A DNA stretch of 64,000 bases from Chloroflexota bacterium (lineage in GTDB: Bacteria; Chloroflexota; Chloroflexia; Chloroheliales; Chloroheliaceae). Below, one piece after another: positions 19,596 to 28,678 of this stretch; positions within the stretch are counted from its first letter, which is position 1, and each line of letters starts with the position of its first letter. Location of the stretch: NCBI GenBank assembly GCA_028287745.1, contig JAQBPB010000026.1, positions 1-64,000 of the forward strand, given 5' to 3'. The notes below the pieces were generated by a model. That model ran no database searches and was not told where the DNA came from. It was given only the letters and a program-made list of their open reading frames with translations. A program made the translations under genes and the position numbers.

Positions 19596-19811
19596 TTAGC
19601 AGCCGCAGCCCTGGATTTTCGTCCGAGCGCTGTAGCATTCAGGTGTGCGGTAAGGGGGGCGGCCACCCGAAATTTCATCAAGCTCTTCCTCCTGCAATTC
19701 AAAATCGCCGACGGGGTTGGCGGGAAGCTTGGCAAGCTGTTCAGGAGTAAGGCTATTGCGGTACTCTTCGTCTTTCCAGGCCCGGGCAATATCGATTTCG
19801 TCATTGTTCAT
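19596..19811 (-). CDS. lanA: mersacidin/lichenicidin-like class II lanthipeptide precursor
   Basis: Leader MNNDEIDIARAWKDEEYRNSLTPEQLAKLPANPVGDFELQEEELDEISGG, then core RPPYRTPECYSARTKIQGCGC; immediately upstream of lanM. Confidence 0.93.
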   Translation of the reverse strand: MNNDEIDIARAWKDEEYRNSLTPEQLAKLPANPVGDFELQEEELDEISGGRPPYRTPECYSARTKIQGCGC

Positions 19812-20122
19812 TTATTTTCTCCTTGAAGTTTAATTTTTGACTGCGTTACCTTTTGGGGCGCAGAAAATAATACTTAGCTTGACCAGGTTGAAAACCTGTC
19901 TGGCTAAAGCTTATCCTGACGATGGTCAATGAAAATGAATTAGGTCAAATGCAAATCTAAAATTGATGTTTTAGATTGTTCGAGTGGTACGGAATAATTA
20001 TACGAAAATTAAATTACTATGTCTGTGAGATAAATTACATTTATTTAAGATAAGAAAAAAGGAAAGAAAATATTTAATTGGCAAATTTCAAAGAGAAGTG
20101 ATTACAAAGGCGAAATCACATA

Positions 20123-20151
20123 TTGACAGTGCTTATAAGCAATGATATTAT
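20123..20151 (+). promoter_or_regulatory. sigma70-like promoter for the 20238 regulator
   Basis: TTGACA, 17 bp, TATTAT; overlapped by the palindrome GCTTATAAGC and followed by ATATTATTtcAATAATAT. Confidence 0.6.
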
Positions 20152-20237
20152 TTCAATAATATTGGAGCACTACAATTAAACTGTTGTAATTTATGTAGAT
20201 TTAATTTCATATGCTACGTAAAAGCTGAAACGACATA

Positions 20238-21194
20238 ATGGAAGATATTGAGCTAACAAATCGAGCTTTAACGCTATCGAACATTAAAGATACAGGTCAA
20301 TTAAGGCTTGTGTTAAAAGCACTGGACTCAGATAACCGGCTGCGCATCCTTGATTACCTGTCTAATAAAGTAGCAACGCTCAGCGAAATAGCAGCGGTTA
20401 TGGAACTTCCAATTTCAACAACTGCCCTGCATATAGACACCCTGAAGGAAGCGGGTTTGATTAGCATCCAGCACAAACCTTCTACCCGGGGCGGGATCCA
20501 GAAGGTTTGTGCCCGGATGTACGACCGGATAGAAGTGCGCCTGCCGGTCGTCAAGCCAGAACGGGAGCAGTCAGTTGAACTTTATATGCCGATTGGGAAG
20601 TTTATTGACTGCCAGGTTACGCCGACCTGCGGCCTGTTAACCGACACGCATATAATCGGATTTCTGGATGACCCGGCCTCCTTCTACGAGCCGGAAACCG
20701 CCAATGCTTCGTTGCTCTGGTTCCACCAGGGTTATGTGGAGTACCGCTTTCCAAACCGTTTACCGGCGAATACCACGGCGAAATCGCTTAGGTTAAGCAT
20801 GGAAATCTGCTCGGAAGCCCCGTTGTACAACCTGGATTGGCCCTCTGATATTACTTTATGGATTAACGGTGTGGAAGTGGGCACCTGGACAAGTCCGGCG
20901 GACTTTGGCGGAGAACCGGGCCGTCTTACGCCCGCCTGGTGGACCCGGGGTACTCAGTACGGCTTGCTAAAATTCTGGCACGTCAGCGAACAATTGTCGG
21001 AAGTGGATGGCATGAAGATATCAGCGGTTAATATACACGACCTTAAACTTAAAAAGTCACCTTTTATTTCTATACGAATCGGGGTAAAAGCGGATGCGCA
21101 GCACGTCGGCGGCCTCAATTTGTTCGGTTCCAAATTTGGCAATTACCCACAGGACCTGGTGCTCAGCCTCGGCTATCGGACCCTGGGAAATTAG
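20238..21194 (+). CDS. ArsR-like winged-helix regulator with a large C-terminal domain
   Basis: N-terminal DNRLRILDYLSNKVATLSEIAAVMELPISTTALHIDTLKEAGLI; C-terminal ~220 aa rich in beta/aromatic residues. Confidence 0.75.
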   Translation: MEDIELTNRALTLSNIKDTGQLRLVLKALDSDNRLRILDYLSNKVATLSEIAAVMELPISTTALHIDTLKEAGLISIQHKPSTRGGIQKVCARMYDRIEVRLPVVKPEREQSVELYMPIGKFIDCQVTPTCGLLTDTHIIGFLDDPASFYEPETANASLLWFHQGYVEYRFPNRLPANTTAKSLRLSMEICSEAPLYNLDWPSDITLWINGVEVGTWTSPADFGGEPGRLTPAWWTRGTQYGLLKFWHVSEQLSEVDGMKISAVNIHDLKLKKSPFISIRIGVKADAQHVGGLNLFGSKFGNYPQDLVLSLGYRTLGN

Positions 21195-21283
21195 GGCCCT
21201 TACCGGTTAAAAGTTGTTGGAAGTTCAGGTAGGACTGTAATCAGGTATGTTAAATAAGCAGTAAAACGAAAGGAAATGTGTTA

Positions 21284-23134
21284 ATGGAACGAGATGAGAA
21301 CCATCCGAGGCCCCAGTTAATACGCGAAAACTGGACGGACCTGGGAGGAAAATGGGGCTTCGCCTATGACGATAGCAATGTAGGGCTGAATGAAGGCTGG
21401 GAAACCAGGTCTGAAGTTTTCAATAAGATCATTACCGTACCTTTTCCACCTGAATCCGAGGCCAGCGGCATCGGGGATAAAGCTTTCCACCCGGTAGTGT
21501 GGTATCGCCGCACTTTTCAGCCTGACCCGGCCCACCGGCAGGGCCGCCTTTTATTACACTTTGGCGCGGTAGATTACCAGGCCCTGGTCTGGGTAAACAA
21601 CCGGTTGGTGGCCCAGCACGAAGGCGGCAATACGCCTTTTACCGCCGATATAACCACGGCCTTAGACCCCGAGAAAGCCGATCAGGTTATCGTGGTGCGA
21701 GCGGAGGACCAGCCGACCGACCTTACCCAACCACGCGGCAAGCAGTACTGGGAAAAGCAGCCGCGCCGTATCTGGTACGACCGCACCACCGGCATCTGGC
21801 AGCCGGTCTGGTTGGAATATGTAGCCGAAACTTATATTGCTGAAATACGCTGGACTCCCGACCTCGACCGGGGCTTGCTAGGCGTAGAAGTCAAGCTCAA
21901 TCAAAAACCGGCCCGGCCCTTGAAACTGCATATTGAGCTTTCAATCCGGGGCATCTCGCTGGCGGAAGATGACATTAAAGTAGAACGCTCCGAAGTACGC
22001 CGCGAAATTGCCCTTGAACCGGGCGAAGTAACCATGAACCGGGAAGAAATACTCTGGTCACCCATGTATCCAAACCTGATTGACGCCGAGCTAAGTTTGC
22101 GTGAAGGTGATAGGGTACAGGACCGGGTGTTGAGCTACGCCGGGCTGCGCAGCGCCGCCTTCAACCGGGGTTACTTTTTGTTGAACGGGCGGCCCTACTA
22201 CCTGCGCCTGGCCCTTGAACAGGGCTATTGGCCGGAAACGCACCTGGCTGCCCCCAGTAATGAAGCCCTGAAGCGCGAAGTGGGACTGGCTAAAGAACTG
22301 GGCTTTAACGGCGTGCGTATCCACCAGAAGGTGGAAGACCCGCGCTTTTTGTACTGGTGCGACCGCCTGGGCCTGCTGGTCTGGGGAGAGATGGCTAATG
22401 CCTATGTCTTTTCAGCCACAGCCATCGAGAAATTCACGCGGGAATGGCTGGACGTGGTACGCCGGGATTACAGCCACCCCTGCATTATTACCTGGGTGCC
22501 TTTGAACGAAAGCTGGGGCGTACCGAACCTGGAACAGGACTCTATGCAGCGCAGCTATGTTAAAGCTCTGTACAATCTCACTCACGCGCTGGACGGCACC
22601 CGGCCGGTTATCGGGAATGACGGCTGGGAACATGTAGTGGGAGATGTCTGGGGTATTCACGATTACGCGCCGAGCGGGTCTATTATTCGCGAAAGGTACG
22701 GCTCGGCTGAGGCGGTTAAACAGGCCCTGGCACAGACCCAACCACACTATCGCAACCTGATTTTGCCGGAAAACACCCATAAAGGTGAGCCGGTGATGCT
22801 GACCGAGGTAGGCGGGTTCAGTCTTTCGCCGGGGCAGGGCGAAGCCTGGTGGGGTTACGCGACCGCCCATGATAACGAGTCTTTCCTGGCGAAATACACC
22901 GACCTGATCCAGGCCATCCTGGACTGCCCGACTATTACCGGCTTTTGCTACACGCAATTAACCGATACGGGCCAGGAAACAAACGGGCTGCTGCGGGCTG
23001 ACCGCACCTCCAAGCTTGATCCAAAAGCAATTAAGGCGGTGACTGCCGGGCCTACAAAGGCAATGCCGGGGGAGATAATTAAAAACATACAGCTGGCTAC
23101 GGAAATTACTTCTTTCCAGGAAGGCGGCGTATAG
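21284..23134 (+). CDS. glycoside hydrolase family 2 protein
   Basis: Acid/base context WVPLNESWGVPN, nucleophile context PVMLTEVGGFS, N-terminal sugar-binding domain. Confidence 0.9.
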   Translation: MERDENHPRPQLIRENWTDLGGKWGFAYDDSNVGLNEGWETRSEVFNKIITVPFPPESEASGIGDKAFHPVVWYRRTFQPDPAHRQGRLLLHFGAVDYQALVWVNNRLVAQHEGGNTPFTADITTALDPEKADQVIVVRAEDQPTDLTQPRGKQYWEKQPRRIWYDRTTGIWQPVWLEYVAETYIAEIRWTPDLDRGLLGVEVKLNQKPARPLKLHIELSIRGISLAEDDIKVERSEVRREIALEPGEVTMNREEILWSPMYPNLIDAELSLREGDRVQDRVLSYAGLRSAAFNRGYFLLNGRPYYLRLALEQGYWPETHLAAPSNEALKREVGLAKELGFNGVRIHQKVEDPRFLYWCDRLGLLVWGEMANAYVFSATAIEKFTREWLDVVRRDYSHPCIITWVPLNESWGVPNLEQDSMQRSYVKALYNLTHALDGTRPVIGNDGWEHVVGDVWGIHDYAPSGSIIRERYGSAEAVKQALAQTQPHYRNLILPENTHKGEPVMLTEVGGFSLSPGQGEAWWGYATAHDNESFLAKYTDLIQAILDCPTITGFCYTQLTDTGQETNGLLRADRTSKLDPKAIKAVTAGPTKAMPGEIIKNIQLATEITSFQEGGV

Positions 23135-23229
23135 CGGTTTAGAATATCCTGCCAGGTGAGATAGTATAAAATTTTATTCGTTTGTTGAGTAGAATTTTGA
23201 GTTAATCATCCGAATGGAAACCAAAGCCT

Positions 23230-23260
23230 GCCACCTGTCTAACAACCCTGGACAGGTGGC
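23230..23260. terminator. hairpin (part of a double hairpin)
   Basis: Perfect stem GCCACCTGTC / GACAGGTGGC. Confidence 0.6.
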
Positions 23261-23318
23261 TAATAAATAAAAGAGGTGCCAGCTTCCGATAGCGAGCCAG
23301 CACCTCTTTTATTTATTA
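23261..23318. terminator. bidirectional hairpin terminator
   Basis: TAATAAATAAAAGAGGTGCC / AGCACCTCTTTTATTTATTA, 19 of 20 paired. Confidence 0.8.
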
Positions 23319-23523
23319 ATGTAGATTAGTACTTTTCAGCGCTTGAACTGTCCCGGCGCTATTAGACACCCTGTCGCGGTTACATAGGGCCGGTTAAGCC
23401 TGTGTTACCGGACTTAGACGAGCATGGAAGCGTCAAAAAACGGTATTTGACCGGAGTAGTCACACCGCTGGTCAGGAAAAGATACTGTAATGGGTCGTAC
23501 CAGGCAATGCCGGTTAGTTTGAA

Positions 23524-24573
23524 CTAAGAAGGCGAGTAAACTTTGTAATTGAAATCATTACGGACCACGGTAGCTACCGACTCTCTGATCAGTAATTCGG
23601 TATTCAAGACAGGCAAATTCGGTTCCTGGTTCTCTATCAAATTCAGGGCGGCCTGGGCCGCCGCGATGCCTATTTCGGTTAGAGGCTGCCTGACGGTAGT
23701 CAGGGGGGGAATGGTGTAGGCCGAACCGGGCTGGTCGTCATAGCCAACAATTGAAATATCGTCGGGCACGCGCATGCCGTGGCGGTAGAAGCCTAACCTG
23801 GCGCCCATTGCCATCATGTCGTTACCGGCAAAAAGGGCCGTAAAGCGCACGCCCCTGGTGAACAGCACGCCCACCCCAAACAAACCGGATTGCTCCTCGA
23901 AATCGCCTTCTACAATAAGCTGCGGGTCCGGTTCAAGACCGGCGTCCCGGAGGGCCTGTTTATAGCCTTCGAAACGCTGCATGCCGTCCGGCACATTCAG
24001 GGCACCGGTGATATGGGCGATACGAGTGTGGCCGCGTTCAATCAGGTAGCGGGTAGCCTGGTAAGCGCCCTGAAAATTGGAAACTACCAGGCACTGTTTT
24101 TCCAGGCCGGACAGCTTTCGCCCAATCGAAATCAGGGGGATTTCTTTAGCAATTTCAAGAAGATATGTTTCATCAACCTGGTTCCACAAAGTGACAATCG
24201 CGTCAACCCGCCGGGCCACCAGCAGGTCAAGTAACTTGCGCTCTTCTTCCAGCCTGTAATTGCTGCTGGCTACCAGCGAGCGATAGGGCGTCAGTTCCAG
24301 GCCCTGCTCAATGCCATTGATGATAGTGTTGTAGAAAATACTGGCGCTCTGGGGTATCAGGATACCGATGGTCATGGTGCGGCCCCGGCCCAGTTCCTGG
24401 GCGACCAGGTTTGGCTTGAAGTTCAGGTTCTGGACCGCTTTTAGCACCGCTGCCCTTTTAGCGGGGTCCACTGGCATACTATTATTAAGCACCCGCGAAA
24501 CGGTGCTGGCCGAAACACCCGCTTCGTTAGCGATATCAAATATAGTAGTAGAATTGCGCCTTTTTTTGCTCAT
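23524..24573 (-). CDS. LacI-family transcriptional regulator
   Basis: TIFDIANEAGVSASTVSRVLNNS HTH and periplasmic-binding-like sensor. Confidence 0.93.
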   Translation of the reverse strand: MSKKRRNSTTIFDIANEAGVSASTVSRVLNNSMPVDPAKRAAVLKAVQNLNFKPNLVAQELGRGRTMTIGILIPQSASIFYNTIINGIEQGLELTPYRSLVASSNYRLEEERKLLDLLVARRVDAIVTLWNQVDETYLLEIAKEIPLISIGRKLSGLEKQCLVVSNFQGAYQATRYLIERGHTRIAHITGALNVPDGMQRFEGYKQALRDAGLEPDPQLIVEGDFEEQSGLFGVGVLFTRGVRFTALFAGNDMMAMGARLGFYRHGMRVPDDISIVGYDDQPGSAYTIPPLTTVRQPLTEIGIAAAQAALNLIENQEPNLPVLNTELLIRESVATVVRNDFNYKVYSPS

Positions 24574-24624
24574 TGCCACCTGTCTGTAGTCTTTGCAACT
24601 TATTGCAAGATTAGCTGATGTTAA

Positions 24625-24636
24625 GAAAGCGGTTTC
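24625..24636. promoter_or_regulatory. LacI-type operator candidate upstream of the lacI-like gene
   Basis: GAAAGCGGTTTC, resembling LacI/GalR-family operators. Confidence 0.5.
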
Positions 24637-24681
24637 AAGTTATAAGAGGTTTACCCGGTTTTGCAGTCTTTATTATAACCC

Positions 24682-24703
24682 GTCTTGAAATAAATTTCAA
24701 GAC
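24682..24703. promoter_or_regulatory. perfect inverted repeat in the divergent regulatory region
   Basis: GTCTTGAAAT-AA-ATTTCAAGAC, 10-bp arms. Confidence 0.6.
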
Positions 24704-24913
24704 CTTGCAAAAAATGACATTTTTATCATTCACAACCATTCAAAGCTTTTAAAGCCGGATTTAAATACTGCTAAAAACGGCATTGCGAAGAGAAAACTGC
24801 TTAAAAGAGGAAGGGAATGGAGCCTTTTAACCTGGCAGTAATAATTAACGAGCCATTTTATGCCGGTTGCTTAAATTTAACCAGTTTTGGGGATTCTCTC
24901 TTGAAAGAATCTC

Positions 24914-24942
24914 TTGACACCGCTTTCAAACTATTGTATCAT
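24914..24942 (+). promoter_or_regulatory. strong sigma70-like promoter with overlapping LacI-type operator
   Basis: TTGACA, 17 bp, TATCAT; -35 overlaps TTGACACCGCTTTCAA, a near-palindrome of LacI operator type. Confidence 0.6.
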
Positions 24943-25166
24943 TCTATTATTACAAATCTTACAATGCAGTATTTAAAAATGGTTATCAAACGCGACTCTA
25001 CACTCCAGGCTGACAAATCAATACATAAATATATATAACGATGGACTCAGTCAAAAGGTAATTTTCTACACGAACAATCTATTGACCAGTTTTAATGAAA
25101 GGTAGTAGTGCTTGCTACTTTTCGAAGATTTCGGCTTGCCGAAAATCTTTTTCAAGGAGGAAAACT

Positions 25167-26633
25167 ATGCGTCACCCTGCTACCAAAGGGCGCCCTGGAA
25201 GCTCCATTAAGGGCCGGACCTCTTTAATCGTGCTTCTGCCGCTCGTCCTGACAATGCTACTCGCTGCATGCGGCGATGCCACCAGCACTCCGGCTGCCCC
25301 CACCAAAGCGGCAACTGCCGCTACGACCACAGCCCCGGCTACGACTGCCGCCGCTGCTGCGACCACCGCCGCCCCGACCACCGCGGCCCCGGCGGCTACG
25401 ACTGCGGCACCCGCCACTACCGCAGCGGCTGTTACCGCTGCCGCGACTAGCGCCGCTTCAGCTTTTACCGGACAGGCTACCATCCGGGTAATGACTTTCT
25501 TTGCCTATGATAATCCCGAAGTTGAAAAGGGTGTGGTAGAAGCCTTCCAGAAGGCTAACCCGAACATCAAAGTAAATCTTGAGCAAGTTTCCTACGATGA
25601 TATTTTTACCAAGTATAAGACCCAGGTCGCCGGTGGCACCGCCCCGGACGTAATCTCGATGAATTTCGAAAACGTGCGCAGCTACGCAACCAAAAAAGCC
25701 CTGGCCCCTTTGAACGATCTGGTGTCACGCGATAAGTTCAACATGGGCATCTATTACCCTAATACGGTCCAGATGCACACCGTTGACAATAACCTTTACG
25801 GCTTACCGGCCACTTTCTCCGATAACGTGGTCTACTATAATAAGACCATGTTTGATAAAGCCGGGGTGACTTACCCTGACGCAACCTGGGACTGGAGCAA
25901 GCTGGTCAGCACCGCCAAGCAGTTCACCAATGGCGAAACCTACGGCTACGGCCCGGCCTGGTGGCCGATGTACCTTTTCCTGTATAACACCAATATCCTG
26001 ACCGCAGATAACGCTAAATGCGCCCTGGACACGCCGGAAGGTTTGCAGGCAATCCAGGCATATGTCGACCTGTCTACCAAAGATAAAGTTTCGGCCAATG
26101 CCGCCGCCGCTAAAGCGCAGGGCGACTATGACCGCTTCATTGCGGGCAAGCTGGCGATGTATGTAGCCGGACCCTGGGCCGTCAAGCCTTTTAACAAAGC
26201 CATTAAAGACACCTTCCAGTGGGATATTGCCGAACATCCCAAGGGCACGACCCAGGGTACTTTCCTTTACAGCAATACCTACGCGATTTCGGCCAGTTCC
26301 AAGAACAAGGATGCTTCCTGGGAATTCCTGAAGTTCGCTTCGGGAGTAGAGGGCCAGACCATCCGCCAGAAGGGCCAATTTGAAATCACCACCATCAAAT
26401 CGGTGGCCGACTCCACTTTTGTACCTTCGATGAAAGGCCAGTCCCCGGCCCACCCGGAAATTTTCTTGAACGCAACCGCCTACGGCAAGAAATTGCCGGA
26501 CCACGCGCGTTTGCAGGAAATCCTGGATGCCATCCAGCCGGAGCTTGACCTGGCGCTCAACGGCAACAAGTCGGTCAAGGAAACAATGACTGCTGCTTGC
26601 AACTCCGTAAATAGCATTCTTGCTCAGAAATAA
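25167..26633 (+). CDS. sugar ABC transporter substrate-binding lipoprotein
   Basis: Lipobox MLLAACG, Ala/Thr linker, SBP_bac_1 pattern; AGGAGG RBS before ATG at 25167. Confidence 0.92.
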   Translation: MRHPATKGRPGSSIKGRTSLIVLLPLVLTMLLAACGDATSTPAAPTKAATAATTTAPATTAAAAATTAAPTTAAPAATTAAPATTAAAVTAAATSAASAFTGQATIRVMTFFAYDNPEVEKGVVEAFQKANPNIKVNLEQVSYDDIFTKYKTQVAGGTAPDVISMNFENVRSYATKKALAPLNDLVSRDKFNMGIYYPNTVQMHTVDNNLYGLPATFSDNVVYYNKTMFDKAGVTYPDATWDWSKLVSTAKQFTNGETYGYGPAWWPMYLFLYNTNILTADNAKCALDTPEGLQAIQAYVDLSTKDKVSANAAAAKAQGDYDRFIAGKLAMYVAGPWAVKPFNKAIKDTFQWDIAEHPKGTTQGTFLYSNTYAISASSKNKDASWEFLKFASGVEGQTIRQKGQFEITTIKSVADSTFVPSMKGQSPAHPEIFLNATAYGKKLPDHARLQEILDAIQPELDLALNGNKSVKETMTAACNSVNSILAQK

Positions 26634-26652
26634 CTACTTTGTGTAATAATAA

Positions 26653-26689
26653 GGCCAGTGGCTGCGGGATTTTTCCGCAGCCACTGGCC
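26653..26689 (+). promoter_or_regulatory. intercistronic hairpin between SBP and permease genes
   Basis: Perfect 15-bp stem GGCCAGTGGCTGCGG / CCGCAGCCACTGGCC. Confidence 0.75.
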
Positions 26690-26756
26690 GCAAAACCAGG
26701 CAGGATGCCTTCTTCCAGTGGTGGAAAAACCTATAAACATGATCGGTGGATGATCA

Positions 26757-27713
26757 ATGGAAACCAACACTTCCGTTAAAGCGGTCAACCAGCCTTCGGC
26801 TACCCGGCAGGTCAAAGCCAGGGCTAACAAAAAGGTCCCGGTTAACTGGCGAGATGCCTTTTGGGGCTATATTCTGATCGCCCCGGCCTTTATCTTCATC
26901 ATCGGTTTTACCTTTATCCCGGTCATTGGCGCTTTTGGGATCAGCCTGACTAAATGGGACCTGCTTTCCCAGGCAGAATTTATCGGCTTTGATAATTATC
27001 AAAGAATATTCTCGGATAACGTAGCCACCAAAACTTTACTCAACACCTTCTACTATACATTCGTCAGCGTGCCGCTGGGTATAATAATCTCCCTGCTGCT
27101 GGCGAGCCTGCTGAACCAGAAAATCCGGGGTCTGGCAATATTCAGGACCTTTTACTATCTGCCGGTCATCTCTTCAACCGTCGCCGTCAGCATGATTTTC
27201 CGGTGGGTTTTAGACTCCCAGTACGGCATGCTCAACGGAGGCTTAGCTATCTTTGGGATTTCGCCCATTCCCTGGCTAACCGACCCGGCCTGGGCCATGC
27301 CCGCCGTTATTCTGGTAACGGTCTGGCGCAGCCTCGGCTTTAACATGCTGGTGCTTTTAGCCGCCTTGCAGGATGTACCAAAAGAGCTGCACGAGGCCGC
27401 CGCCATGGACGGAGCGACCGCCTTTCACAAGTTTTTCTATGTGAGCATTCCCCTGATAACCCCGGCCATTTTCTTTGTTACAATGACCAGCCTGATAAAT
27501 TCCTTTCAGAGCTTTGACCTGGTCTACAACATGACCCAGGGAGGTCCGGCCAGGGCTACTTCTTTGATCGGTTACTACCTGTGGGAACAGGCTTTCAAAT
27601 ACCTGAATATGGGCTATGGAGCGGCAATCGCTTTTGTGCTGTTCTTCTTTATCCTGGTGATTACCTTTGTGCAGTGGGTCCTGCGCCGCAAATGGGTCTT
27701 TGGGGAGGAATAA
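26757..27713 (+). CDS. sugar ABC transporter permease (MalF-like)
   Basis: EAAAMDGATAFHKFFYVSIPLITPA signature. Confidence 0.92.
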   Translation: METNTSVKAVNQPSATRQVKARANKKVPVNWRDAFWGYILIAPAFIFIIGFTFIPVIGAFGISLTKWDLLSQAEFIGFDNYQRIFSDNVATKTLLNTFYYTFVSVPLGIIISLLLASLLNQKIRGLAIFRTFYYLPVISSTVAVSMIFRWVLDSQYGMLNGGLAIFGISPIPWLTDPAWAMPAVILVTVWRSLGFNMLVLLAALQDVPKELHEAAAMDGATAFHKFFYVSIPLITPAIFFVTMTSLINSFQSFDLVYNMTQGGPARATSLIGYYLWEQAFKYLNMGYGAAIAFVLFFFILVITFVQWVLRRKWVFGEE

Positions 27714-27719
27714 AAAGTT

Positions 27720-28574
27720 ATGCTAAATAAGACTGCTTCTCTGGACACTTATAACAGGAACAGGCTCCTGATTAAATTCCTCAGTTACTTTGTCCTGACG
27801 GCCGGGGCTGCCCTGATGGTGATGCCATTTTTGTGGAGTGTGGCAACCTCTTTTAAGAACGCCAAAGATGTTTTTACCACCTCACCATTTCAAATAGCTT
27901 TTCCGCCGGATTTTTCCGCTTATAATGAAATGCTGGAACGGGTAGATTTCGTCCGCTACGCCACCAATACTTTTATCGTGGCCGGTCTGATAACGCTGGG
28001 GCAATTGTTTACCTGTTCTTTATCGGGCTATGCTTTTGCCAAGATTAGATTTCCGGGACGGGATGCGATTTTTTTGATTTTCCTGTCTACCCTGATGGTG
28101 CCAGCTGCCGTGACCCTGATTCCCAATTTCATTATAATGCGCTCGTTCCAGTTACTTGACACCCTGACCGCCCTGGTGCTGCCTTTTCTTGGGAGCGCTT
28201 ACGGCACCTTTCTAATGCGCCAGTACTACCTGACCTTTCCTGATGAATTAACCGACGCCGCCAAACTGGATGGCTGCAACCCTTTTACCTTTTACTTGCG
28301 GATACTGCTCCCAAATTCAAAACCTATCCTGGCGACCCTCGGACTGCTTACTTTCCAGGCCTTCTGGAATGATTTTCAATGGCCGCTGATTGTAATCAAT
28401 TCCGAGTCCAACCGGACCCTGCAAGTAGGGCTTTCTTACCTGCGTAACGAGCATTACATTAACTGGCCGCTTTTAATGGCCGCTTCGGTTCTGACGACTT
28501 TGCCAATTATTGTGCTGTTCTTGCTGGCTCAAAAGCAACTCGTCCAGAGCGTCAAACTTTCCGGTATCAAGTAG
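27720..28574 (+). CDS. sugar ABC transporter permease (MalG-like)
   Basis: DAAKLDGCNPFTFYLRILLPNSKP signature. Confidence 0.92.
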   Translation: MLNKTASLDTYNRNRLLIKFLSYFVLTAGAALMVMPFLWSVATSFKNAKDVFTTSPFQIAFPPDFSAYNEMLERVDFVRYATNTFIVAGLITLGQLFTCSLSGYAFAKIRFPGRDAIFLIFLSTLMVPAAVTLIPNFIIMRSFQLLDTLTALVLPFLGSAYGTFLMRQYYLTFPDELTDAAKLDGCNPFTFYLRILLPNSKPILATLGLLTFQAFWNDFQWPLIVINSESNRTLQVGLSYLRNEHYINWPLLMAASVLTTLPIIVLFLLAQKQLVQSVKLSGIK

Positions 28575-28678
28575 GAACCGGTAAGTCTTCATTAGCAAAA
28601 TAAGCCGGGGGCCGGTTATTATTGAAAACTACCACTGGACGACTAGTTTAAGTTTCCAAGATGAAAGGCATCGAAACA

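Noticed and set aside
22412-22957. 181-aa minus-strand ORF
   Set aside because: Antisense to the GH2 catalytic region.
24817-25038. 73-aa plus-strand ORF before the sugar SBP
   Set aside because: Spans the TTGACA-N17-TATCAT promoter and is AT-rich; probably regulatory DNA.
25803-26504. 233-aa minus-strand ORF
   Set aside because: Antisense to the sugar SBP gene; no recognisable domain.
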